Assembly (NCBI GenBank): GCA_009782695.1
Contig: WRIO01000009.1
Span: 1 to 12,412 of the forward strand
Direction of reading: 5' to 3'
DNA from: Candidatus Cloacimonadota bacterium
Lineage (GTDB): Bacteria; Cloacimonadota; Cloacimonadia; Cloacimonadales; WRIO01
DNA: 12,412 nt
The notes below the pieces were generated by a model, which saw only the letters and a program-made list of their open reading frames with translations, ran no database searches and was not told the DNA's origin. Of the stretch, positions 5,089-11,948 are shown one piece after another. The first letter of the stretch is position 1; each line of letters opens with the position of its first letter. Made by a program: the position numbers and the translations under genes.

Positions 5089-7482
5089 ATGATAATCAGT
5101 TATAAATGGCTTCAAGAGTTTTTGAAGATCAGCCTCACAGCAGAGCAGCTAAAAGAAAAGCTAACCTTTTCGGGTATCGAAGTGGAAAGCACCACGACCT
5201 CAGGTGATTTTCTAAAGCAGTTCATCGTGGCAAAAGTCACCTTTTGCCAAAAACACCCAGACAGCGACCATCTGTCTATTACAGAAGTCTTTGACGGCAA
5301 AGAGACACACAAAGTGGTTTGCGGTGCTCACAATGTAGCCGAAGGTCAGACCATAGCTTATGCCCATGTGGGAACAGATTTCGGTGACTTTAAGCTAAAG
5401 AAGGCAAAGATCAGAGGGGCAGAGTCTGCTGGTATGATCTGTTCCGAGAGAGAATTGCAGCTATCAGACGAGCATGAAGGCATCTTAGTGCTACCCTCTG
5501 ATGCTCCGATAGGCACAAATTTAGCAGATTTTTACCAGATAGCTGACACTGTTTATGAAGTGGAAATCACGCCAAACAGACCTGATTTATTGGGAATGCT
5601 GGGCATAGCACGCGACCTGTCTGCCCAGCTAAATATCCCACTCCAAAAGCACCCTTTGTATCCTGTCGAAAACAACCTTTCCATGCCTACTGCTGATGAT
5701 TTTCGTGTAGTAATAGCAGAACCTGATTTATGCAGTCGTTATTATGCCGTCAGGATGTCAAATATAAAGATAGCTCCTTCACCTATATGGTTAAAAGACA
5801 AGCTAAAAATTGCTGATATAAAGCCAATAAACAATGTGGTCGATATCACGAACTACATAATGTATGTGCTCGGTCACCCACTACATGCCTTTGATGAAAG
5901 ATGTATAGACGGTCGGCAGATAATTGTGCGAAAATCTATGCCAAATGAAAGCTTCCCAGCACTCGACCATCAGACTTATAACCTCACAGGAGCAGAACTA
6001 GTGATAGCCGATACTCAAAAGCCTGTCGCCCTCGCAGGAGTGATAGGTGGTCTAAACTCGCATATCCAAGACAGCACGACAGATATCGTGATAGAAGCAG
6101 CCTGTTTTGACAGCTCTATCACCCGTAGGACTAGCCACAACCTAAAGATTTTTACTGACTCCTCTTACCGTTTTGAGAGAGGTATGGCGGAGCAGACTTG
6201 TGTCGACATAGCTATAAATGCTGCTAAATTGGTGGCAGAATTAGCTGGTGGTAAAGTGGTGCAGGTCATAGATGTATATCCTGGGAAAAAGCCCCTTCGA
6301 GTAGTTAAACTGCGACCAGTAAGAGTAAAAAAGCTACTTTCACTAAACATAGACAATCATAAGATGATAAATTATCTGCAAAATCTAGGTTGCAAGTTTT
6401 TGGGTGCGAATGAAGAAGAATTGAGTTTTGAAGTACCTGCTAACAGGAAAGATTTGACTCGTGAGATAGATTTGATAGAAGAGATTCTACGCCTGCACGG
6501 ATTTGATAAAGTGGATAAACCGGTAGCAGCGCCACAGATGATGAATAGCGATATTTTCTATGCACGCAGGAAAATAAAGCAATACCTTGTCCACCAAGGA
6601 TTTCAAGAAGCTGTCAATATCACTTTTACAGACCAAACTAATCTCGATATGCTAAATCTGCTAGCAGTAGACCATAGAAGACAGACTGTGAGAATCATAA
6701 ATCCTCAAGGCGAAAGCTTTTCGGTGCTGCGAAGCACCTTGATACCCCAGCTGCTAAAAAATGTAGCTTTGAACCTAAATCATAGCAACGAAAATGTAAA
6801 GCTTTTTGAGATGAATAAAGTGTTCACCCGTAGAGAAGAAAAACTCCCCTTCGAAAGGTGGCGTTTGACTGGTGTGCTCACAGGCAAGAGCAAACCGATA
6901 GATTGGAGTGAAAAAAGCGGAAATATCTGCTATCACGATGTAAAAGGTATTGTAGAAGGATTGCTAGATATTTTTGAGGTAGAGATAAATAAGCTCAACC
7001 TAACCACAGAACCTTTCTATATTCAGAATGGGGGAGCAAATCTATTTGTCAAAAGTCAGTATGTCGGTAGCATAGGCAAGCTGGATCAAAGGGTTTTAAG
7101 CAAGTTTGACATACCTAACGAAGTGTTACTTTTTGACCTCGATCTAGACGCTCTATTTACTTATGCAGATTTTTCCCAAAAGGAATATACACATATATCG
7201 AAATACCCGATAGTATCACGGGATTTGTCTTTCGTAGTTTCTGAAGAATTCACTTTATTCGACATAGTGAAATGGATAAAAGAAACGAACCCAAAGACTA
7301 TAAAAAGCGTGATACCCTTTGACGAGTTCAAAGGCAAGCAAATAGCCGAAGGCTCTAGAAGTCTCTCGATAAATATATCTCTAAACAGTGAGAGTAAAAC
7401 ACTCACAGACGAGCAGATAAAATCTATTATGCAGAGAATAATAGACAGGTTGAAAGAAAAATTTAAGATAGAAATGAGGTAA
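5089..7482 (+). CDS. pheT: Phenylalanyl-tRNA synthetase beta subunit
   Basis: PheT, 797 residues, is the structural, tRNA-binding and editing partner of PheS. Domains in order: the N-terminal MIISYKWLQEFL segment; an EMAP-II/OB-fold tRNA-binding domain at about 40-150 (HPDSDHLSITEV, VVCGAHNV, AKIRGAESAGMICSERELQ); the B3/B4 editing region at about 205-370 (NNVVDITNYIMYVLGHPLHAFD, GVIGG); the B5 domain at about 395-470; a catalytic-like core; and a C-terminal FDX-ACB anticodon-binding domain over the last 95 residues (SKYPIVSRDLSFVV). Length and order are standard for bacteria. An AAAGGGTG ribosome binding site precedes the ATG. The next ATG follows its TAA by only 2 bases, so the small coiled-coil gene downstream is likely translated by reinitiation. 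Confidence 0.96.
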   Translation: MIISYKWLQEFLKISLTAEQLKEKLTFSGIEVESTTTSGDFLKQFIVAKVTFCQKHPDSDHLSITEVFDGKETHKVVCGAHNVAEGQTIAYAHVGTDFGDFKLKKAKIRGAESAGMICSERELQLSDEHEGILVLPSDAPIGTNLADFYQIADTVYEVEITPNRPDLLGMLGIARDLSAQLNIPLQKHPLYPVENNLSMPTADDFRVVIAEPDLCSRYYAVRMSNIKIAPSPIWLKDKLKIADIKPINNVVDITNYIMYVLGHPLHAFDERCIDGRQIIVRKSMPNESFPALDHQTYNLTGAELVIADTQKPVALAGVIGGLNSHIQDSTTDIVIEAACFDSSITRRTSHNLKIFTDSSYRFERGMAEQTCVDIAINAAKLVAELAGGKVVQVIDVYPGKKPLRVVKLRPVRVKKLLSLNIDNHKMINYLQNLGCKFLGANEEELSFEVPANRKDLTREIDLIEEILRLHGFDKVDKPVAAPQMMNSDIFYARRKIKQYLVHQGFQEAVNITFTDQTNLDMLNLLAVDHRRQTVRIINPQGESFSVLRSTLIPQLLKNVALNLNHSNENVKLFEMNKVFTRREEKLPFERWRLTGVLTGKSKPIDWSEKSGNICYHDVKGIVEGLLDIFEVEINKLNLTTEPFYIQNGGANLFVKSQYVGSIGKLDQRVLSKFDIPNEVLLFDLDLDALFTYADFSQKEYTHISKYPIVSRDLSFVVSEEFTLFDIVKWIKETNPKTIKSVIPFDEFKGKQIAEGSRSLSINISLNSESKTLTDEQIKSIMQRIIDRLKEKFKIEMR

Positions 7483-7484
7483 TC

Positions 7485-7835
7485 ATGGAAAATAACAATA
7501 AATCAGGTTCCGCAGAACCTTCACAAGTGACCATACAAGACAAGATACAAAAGCTGATAGACAATTTCGCAACATTAAAAACAAAATACAATGTTTTGAA
7601 AACAGATTATGAAAAGGCTCTCACCACAAATATCGAGCTTGATGACGAAAAAAATCAATGGTTAAATGAGAAAGCTTTTTTAGAACAAAAGGTTCTGCAG
7701 CTCTCAAACGAATTAAAAGAAAAAACAGCAGAAATAGACGAGCTAAAAGAAAAGAGCAAAGAATATGATAGCATCACAAAAGTAGCAGTTTCTAAAATCG
7801 ACGACTTGTTGTCCAAAATCGATTTTGACGAGTAA
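7485..7835 (+). CDS. Small coiled-coil protein, ZapB-like by position and shape
   Basis: This 116-residue acidic protein has no signal peptide or membrane segment. After a polar N-terminus (MENNNKSGSAEPSQ), residues of about 17-95 have continuous heptad character rich in Leu, Lys and Glu (KIQKLIDNFATLKTKYNVLK, FLEQKVLQLSNELKEKTAEI), followed by a short amphipathic end, VSKIDDLLSKIDFDE. In other genomes a coiled-coil ZapB-type protein often precedes zapA in the pheT-to-rny region, and the gene here is 2 bases after pheT and 3 before zapA. ZapB crosslinks ZapA-decorated FtsZ filaments. I have no diagnostic motif, so the function rests on context; it could be another coiled-coil ZapA partner. 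Confidence 0.6.
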   Translation: MENNNKSGSAEPSQVTIQDKIQKLIDNFATLKTKYNVLKTDYEKALTTNIELDDEKNQWLNEKAFLEQKVLQLSNELKEKTAEIDELKEKSKEYDSITKVAVSKIDDLLSKIDFDE

Positions 7836-7838
7836 ATC

Positions 7839-8126
7839 ATGGCTGATGAAAAAAAGATTCAGGTCATCATTCTAAACACCCCGCTCATCCTTTCCACGAA
7901 TGAGCCAAAGGAAAAAGAAGAGCTTGCTGCCGAACTAAATCAATTTCTGACCTCACTGCTAAACAAATATCCGGGTAGTGATAATAACATGATTTTGACC
8001 TTCGCTGCCTTGAAAATTTTTGAAGAAAATAAACAACTCGAGAAAGAAATAAAAAGACTAGCTGATGAAAGAGACAAACTAAACAAAGTGGTGCAAGGTG
8101 CTTTGTATAATATAAATGTAGACTAA
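7839..8126 (+). CDS. zapA: Cell division protein ZapA
   Basis: This 95-residue cytoplasmic protein matches ZapA, which bundles FtsZ filaments at the division site. The N-terminal part gives the short beta-strand pattern KKIQVIILNTPLILST, followed by an acidic stretch with AAELNQFLTSLLNKYPG, then the typical NMILTFAALKIFEENKQLEK, where ZapA proteins have an 'AALNIA'-like helix. The C-terminal half is a coiled coil. Length is normal. The upstream ATG context (gagtaaatcATGG) has no strong Shine-Dalgarno and resembles that of the preceding gene, which fits translational coupling. A structured non-coding gap follows, and zapA next to 6S RNA is a known pairing in several phyla. Confidence 0.8.
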   Translation: MADEKKIQVIILNTPLILSTNEPKEKEELAAELNQFLTSLLNKYPGSDNNMILTFAALKIFEENKQLEKEIKRLADERDKLNKVVQGALYNINVD

Positions 8127-8131
8127 AAATG

Positions 8132-8296
8132 AACCTGCGGTATGCGTGTATATGGTATTGTGATAGAACCAAGTCCAGAACGGGAATTGATCCCTTTGTG
8201 CGTTATAGTAAGTTTTTGAAATAACTCCCCACTTAGGTAGATGCCCACCTTGTTAAAAAGGTTCTCGGACAAACCATCTCACGGTACACGCGGGTT
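8132..8296 (+). ncRNA. ssrS: Candidate 6S RNA (ssrS)
   Basis: The 248-base gap between zapA and rny has no gene but folds into a long irregular rod. The ends pair as AACCTGCG (8132-8139) with CGCGGGTT (8289-8296), eight pairs including one G-T. Further in, TGTA 8147-8150 pairs with TACA 8285-8288 (alternatively GCGTGTA 8144-8150 with TACACGC 8285-8291), ATGGT 8152-8156 with ACCAT 8273-8277, and GAACC 8166-8170 with GGTTC 8260-8264. Smaller hairpins fill the middle, such as GGGA/TCCC at about 8182-8194 and AGGT/ACCT at about 8235-8250. Size (about 165-185 bases), rod shape with internal bubbles and the zapA-rny setting all fit 6S RNA, which binds and inhibits RNA polymerase holoenzyme. I do not recognise a primary-sequence signature, so family and exact ends are inference. 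Confidence 0.6.
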
Positions 8297-8300
8297 TTAT

Positions 8301-8358
8301 ATAGTAGATGCTGCTGGCTTGCCCCAAAAACACAAGCTGATAAATCATTTACTATTTT
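8301..8358 (+). promoter_or_regulatory. Hairpin between the 6S-like RNA and rny
   Basis: ATAGTAGATG (8301-8310) pairs with CATTTACTAT (8346-8355) over ten positions with one G-T. An inner stem joins GCTTG (8317-8321) to CAAGC (8333-8337) around a CCCCAAAAACA loop. A short run of T (8355-8358) follows, five bases before the rny GGAGG (8363-8367). It could serve as a terminator for the non-coding RNA, an attenuator of rny, or a processing site. The outer stem is AT-rich and the T run short, so strong termination is doubtful. Confidence 0.5.
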
Positions 8359-8374
8359 AAATGGAGGAAACCCA

Positions 8375-9946
8375 ATGGATTTATTGGTGTATATATTGAT
8401 GCCTTTTATAGGTATCGCGATAGGACTATTCATAGCTTTTGTAGTCTATCGCACTAGAAAAAACACAACATTCTTTGAAATATCGCAGTCAAAGTCTATA
8501 GCCAAAGACCTGATAGATTCTGCAAAGAAAGAATGTGATGCCCTGAAGAAAAAAGCTGTGCTTGACGGTAAAGAAGAATGGTTCAAGCAAAGTAAGGGCT
8601 ACGAAGCAGAGATCAAAGAACGGCAAACAGAACTGCGTAACCTCGAAAAGAAATTCAATGAAAGAATGATCAGCTTGGAAAAAAGACTCGACATGCTTGA
8701 TAAAAAGGAACAAGCTCTCAGTGACCATGAAAAGAACTTAAAGAAGCTCGAAGCTGAAAACGAAAAAAGAAAATCGGAGGTAGACGAACTGATATCCGAA
8801 CAAAAGAAAAAATTGGTGGAAATCAGCGGTCTAACCCGGGAACAAGCTTTAGAAAGGATACGATTTGAGCTACTATCAGAAGCCAGGGCTGTCACAGCTC
8901 GTGAGATAAAGCAAGAAATAGAGCAGCTAAAATTGGATGCAAACAAAAAAGCATCTGAGATCATATCCACTGCTGTGCAACGAATGGCTGTCGATCATAT
9001 ATCAGAATCGACTGTGGCTGTGGTATCACTGCCCTCAGACGAGATGAAGGGTCGAATCATAGGTCGCGAAGGCAGAAACATCAGAGCTTTTGAGAAAGCA
9101 TCTGGAGTTGACTTGATCATAGATGACACTCCCGAAGCTGTGGTGCTCAGTGCCTTCGACCCCATCAGGCGTGAAGTGGCAAGATTAGCCTTAGAAAAAC
9201 TGATTTCAGATGGCAGGATACACCCAGGACGTATAGAAGAACTGGTAGAAAAAACCAGAAAAGAGATGGACGCCACTTTAGTTTCTCTCGGTGAAAAAGC
9301 CTGTTTAGAGACAAACATACACAATGTGTCTGCAAATATTATCAAGCTGATAGGACAGCTGAATTATAGAACCAGTTTCGGACAAAATGTCCTACGCCAC
9401 AGTATAGAAGCAGCCTGGATATGCGGAATCATGGCAGCAGAGCTTGGGCTTGACCAAGACATCGCAAGGCGTTGTGGTTTTTTACACGATATAGGCAAAG
9501 CAGTTGATCACGAATTAGAAGGCACTCATGCGGCTCTCGGTGCAAGCATAGCCAAAAAGAACGGCGAAAGCAAATTAGTCATAAACGCAATAGAATCTCA
9601 CCACGAAGATGTCGAAGCAGAAAGCGTTTATGCAGTGCTGGTGCAAGCAGCAGATGCCATATCAGGTGCTCGTCCGGGTGCTAGACGCGAGATGCTCGAG
9701 ACATATATGCAGAGGCTAGAAAAGCTCGAAGGCATAGCAAATTCTATCGAAGGCGTGAACAAATCCTACGCTATACAAGCTGGCAGAGAGCTCCGTATCA
9801 TAGTTGACCCCGCCAATATACCAGATGACAACACTATTTTTATCGCCACAGATATTGCTAAACAGATAGAAAAGGAAGTGCAGTATCCCGGACAGATCAA
9901 GGTGACTGTCATCCGAGAAACCAGACAAACTGCTATCGCAAAATAG
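8375..9946 (+). CDS. rny: Ribonuclease Y
   Basis: RNase Y is a membrane-anchored endoribonuclease that starts mRNA decay and processing. The 523-residue protein has the full layout: a single N-terminal membrane segment at about residues 4-26 (LVYILMPFIGIAIGLFIAFV), a long charged coiled coil at about 35-200, a KH RNA-binding domain at about 210-275 with the GxxG loop IIGREGRN, and an HD domain at about 337-430. The catalytic His371-Asp372 pair lies in FLHDIGKAVDHE, with SHHED and QAADAISGARPGARRE further on. The conserved C-terminal region ends with VQYPGQIKVTVIRE. Length is normal and no key residue is missing. The ATG follows GGAGG by 7 bases. Adjacent ymdB encodes a known functional partner in Bacillus. 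Confidence 0.97.
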   Translation: MDLLVYILMPFIGIAIGLFIAFVVYRTRKNTTFFEISQSKSIAKDLIDSAKKECDALKKKAVLDGKEEWFKQSKGYEAEIKERQTELRNLEKKFNERMISLEKRLDMLDKKEQALSDHEKNLKKLEAENEKRKSEVDELISEQKKKLVEISGLTREQALERIRFELLSEARAVTAREIKQEIEQLKLDANKKASEIISTAVQRMAVDHISESTVAVVSLPSDEMKGRIIGREGRNIRAFEKASGVDLIIDDTPEAVVLSAFDPIRREVARLALEKLISDGRIHPGRIEELVEKTRKEMDATLVSLGEKACLETNIHNVSANIIKLIGQLNYRTSFGQNVLRHSIEAAWICGIMAAELGLDQDIARRCGFLHDIGKAVDHELEGTHAALGASIAKKNGESKLVINAIESHHEDVEAESVYAVLVQAADAISGARPGARREMLETYMQRLEKLEGIANSIEGVNKSYAIQAGRELRIIVDPANIPDDNTIFIATDIAKQIEKEVQYPGQIKVTVIRETRQTAIAK

Positions 9947-10014
9947 GTTAGAATAAAAGATTAGGGGGCATATAGAGGTCAGCAAAAAGACCGTGATAAA
10001 AGTGATCACAAAAT

Positions 10015-10791
10015 ATGAAAATATTATTTTTTGGTGATATTTTCGGAAAGCCAGGACGAAAAGCTATAAAAGATTTTTTACCAGATTTTCGGAAAAGTAA
10101 CGGTGTGGATTTATGTATCGGAAACTGTGAAAACTTGACGGACGGGCGAGGTGTGTCCGAAGCCACTATCAATGAAATGGTGGAAGTGGGGATACAGATT
10201 TTCAGCTCGGGGAATCATATTTACGATAGAAAGGAAAGCCTTGACTTTTTTAAAATCGACAAAAGGATAGCTCGCCCCCTAAATTTCCCAAAAGAAGCTC
10301 CGGGAAACAGCTATATTATACACGAGATAAAGAATACAAAAATATTACTTGTTACGCTATGCGGACAGTCCTTTATGAACCCTCTTGACTCACCTTTTTT
10401 TGCACTGGACAACCTTCTGAAATCACTCGAAAACCCACCAAAGTGCACCATAGTCGATTTTCACGCAGAATCTACCGCTGAGAAAAAGACTTTCGGCTAT
10501 TATTTTGCTGGCAGAATCACCGCTATGCTCGGGACACACACACATATTCAGACAGCCGATGAACAGATATTAGCGGGTGGCACAGGTTATATCACCGATG
10601 TGGGTATGTGCGGAGGTCATGATTCTGTCATTGGTGTAAAAAAGGAAATCTCATTTACCCGCGTAAACACAGGGATGCCTGTAAAGCACGAAGTGTCCGA
10701 AGAAGGATTGCAGATAAATGCTGTTCTTTTGGATATAGACGAGTTTGCGGGTAAAACCCAAAAAATTGAAAGAATACAAGTTAAGCTTTGA
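10015..10791 (+). CDS. ymdB: YmdB-family metallophosphoesterase (TIGR00282)
   Basis: The 258-residue protein belongs to the dinuclear-metal YmdB family, whose Bacillus member hydrolyses cyclic nucleotides and affects RNase Y-dependent transcript levels, biofilm formation and motility. All metal ligands fall at the same residue numbers as in B. subtilis YmdB: Asp8 (GDIFGKPGR), Glu39 and Asn40 (NCEN), Asn67 (SSGNH), His150 (DFHAE), His175 and His177 (GTHTH). The conserved GMCGGHDSVIG segment is present. It follows rny by 68 bases. The start is fixed by an in-frame TGA four codons upstream and the family's N-terminus. No good Shine-Dalgarno precedes the ATG (only GTGATC), unlike its neighbours, so expression may be low or coupled in some other way. 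Confidence 0.95.
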   Translation: MKILFFGDIFGKPGRKAIKDFLPDFRKSNGVDLCIGNCENLTDGRGVSEATINEMVEVGIQIFSSGNHIYDRKESLDFFKIDKRIARPLNFPKEAPGNSYIIHEIKNTKILLVTLCGQSFMNPLDSPFFALDNLLKSLENPPKCTIVDFHAESTAEKKTFGYYFAGRITAMLGTHTHIQTADEQILAGGTGYITDVGMCGGHDSVIGVKKEISFTRVNTGMPVKHEVSEEGLQINAVLLDIDEFAGKTQKIERIQVKL

Positions 10792-10806
10792 CAAAAGGAG
10801 CAATAT

Positions 10807-11682
10807 ATGACCGAACCACTTATTTTAAAAGGAAATGCAGTAGCTGAAAAAAACAAAAAATACTGCTTGGATTTGATAGAAACTTATCTTTTGACACCTC
10901 ATCTGTATGTGCTGATAGTCGGCTCTAACCCAGCTTCTTTATACTATGTGGAGAGCATAAAAAAACAAAGCCTAAAATACAAAATAAATATAACAGTGCA
11001 AAATTTTCAAGAAAACGAAATAGACGAAAATACATTGCTCCAAAAAATCCAAAAACTAAACCAGGACCCAAATGTCCACGGTATCATGGTGCAAAAACCA
11101 CTGCCAAAGCATATTGACCCCGGCAAGGTCGAGCAGTGTATAGCTCCCCATAAAGATGTGGACGGTTTTCATGCACTAAATGCAGGATTGATACTTTATG
11201 AGAAGGAGTGTTTTTTGCCTTGCACGGCTGCTGCGATACTGGAAATATTGGATTTTTATGATATATTAGTCGAGGGAAAGCATGTGGTGGTGGTGGGCAG
11301 AAGCAATGTGGTCGGAAAGCCGGTTGCAAATTTACTCTTGTATAAAATCAAAAACCGAAACGCCACAGTCACGGTATGCCATTCTCGGACACCTGATATG
11401 TCGCTCTATACAAGGCAGGCAGATATAGTGATAGTTGCGGTGGGAGTCCCCCGCCTCTTGAAGTCTGAGATGATAAAGGACAGCGCTGTCATCATAGACG
11501 CAGGCATAAACGAATTGACCGATAAAGAGGGCAAAACTGCTTATGTAGGTGATGTAGATTTTGAGGGCTGTTTTCTGAAATGTTCGGCTATCACGCCTGT
11601 GCCAGGTGGAGTCGGCTCTGTGACCACATCCATCCTTTTTAAACAGCTGTGCATATCATCAAAGAAAAGTAGGGATTCATAG
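10807..11682 (+). CDS. folD: FolD-like methylene-THF dehydrogenase/cyclohydrolase, divergent active site
   Basis: FolD normally oxidises 5,10-methylene-THF with NADP and hydrolyses the methenyl product to 10-formyl-THF. The 291-residue protein has the family framework: VGSNPASLYYVESIKK at 38-53, HGIMVQKPLPKHID at 91-104, HKDVDGFHALNAG from 115, the dinucleotide site GRSNVVGKPVA, VTVCHSRT, and ITPVPGGVGSVTTSIL near the end. Tyr47, Gln96 and Asp119 match E. coli Tyr50, Gln98 and Asp121. The residue four after the Tyr, normally the catalytic Lys (E. coli Lys54), is Ile51 here; Lys52 and Lys53 follow. PCTP is PCTA and GGVGPMT is GGVGSVT. It may lack cyclohydrolase activity or be a variant FolD. 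AAGGAG lies 6 bases upstream of the ATG, 15 bases after ymdB, so it is the last gene of the unit. Confidence 0.85.
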   Translation: MTEPLILKGNAVAEKNKKYCLDLIETYLLTPHLYVLIVGSNPASLYYVESIKKQSLKYKINITVQNFQENEIDENTLLQKIQKLNQDPNVHGIMVQKPLPKHIDPGKVEQCIAPHKDVDGFHALNAGLILYEKECFLPCTAAAILEILDFYDILVEGKHVVVVGRSNVVGKPVANLLLYKIKNRNATVTVCHSRTPDMSLYTRQADIVIVAVGVPRLLKSEMIKDSAVIIDAGINELTDKEGKTAYVGDVDFEGCFLKCSAITPVPGGVGSVTTSILFKQLCISSKKSRDS

Positions 11683-11948
11683 AGAACAGGCTTTCAAAGT
11701 GAACATCCCTCCCGACGAATATGGTGTGTTTCCCACAACCTTTCGCAGACCTGAAAATATTTTTTTCTAAAAACAAAAAAAATAGTTGACTAATTTAGGC
11801 TAAAAAAAAAATATGTTTTCTATAAAAATTTATAGAGTGATATAGTATAGTTCTCGAGAAAAATGTTATATAGCATAGAAATACAGGAGAGTTATAGCTA
11901 TCATCTATCAAGAAATAAAAATAATAGAGATAAAGTATTGGAGGATTT
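11683..11948 (+). promoter_or_regulatory. AT-rich intergenic region with candidate promoter of the right-hand lipoprotein gene
   Basis: No gene is supported here. A weak hairpin, GGTGTG / CACAACC with one bulged A (about 11722-11740), is not directly followed by T, so I do not call a folD terminator. A candidate promoter has TTGACT at 11786-11791 and TATGTT at 11812-11817, separated by 20 bases of which ten are an uninterrupted A run (11802-11811). Immediately downstream is a 7-bp inverted repeat, CTATAAA-AA-TTTATAG (11820-11835), in a suitable place for an operator. The leader to the ATG at 11949 is about 120 bases, ending in GGAGG (11940-11944). Confidence 0.4.

Noticed and set aside
8995..9345. 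116-codon minus-strand frame inside rny
   Set aside because: It is a shadow of the KH region of RNase Y, which is unambiguous on the plus strand.
11687..11771. Coding-like remnant after folD (peptide ...IPPDEYGVFPTTFRRPENIF)
   Set aside because: The reading looks protein-like, but it is only about 28 codons, has no ribosome binding site and no recognised parent family; not enough to call a pseudogene or a folD frameshift, since FolD is complete.
11722..11771. Possible folD terminator
   Set aside because: The GGTGTG/CACAACC stem is short with a bulge, and the T run at about 11759-11767 is more than 15 bases away.
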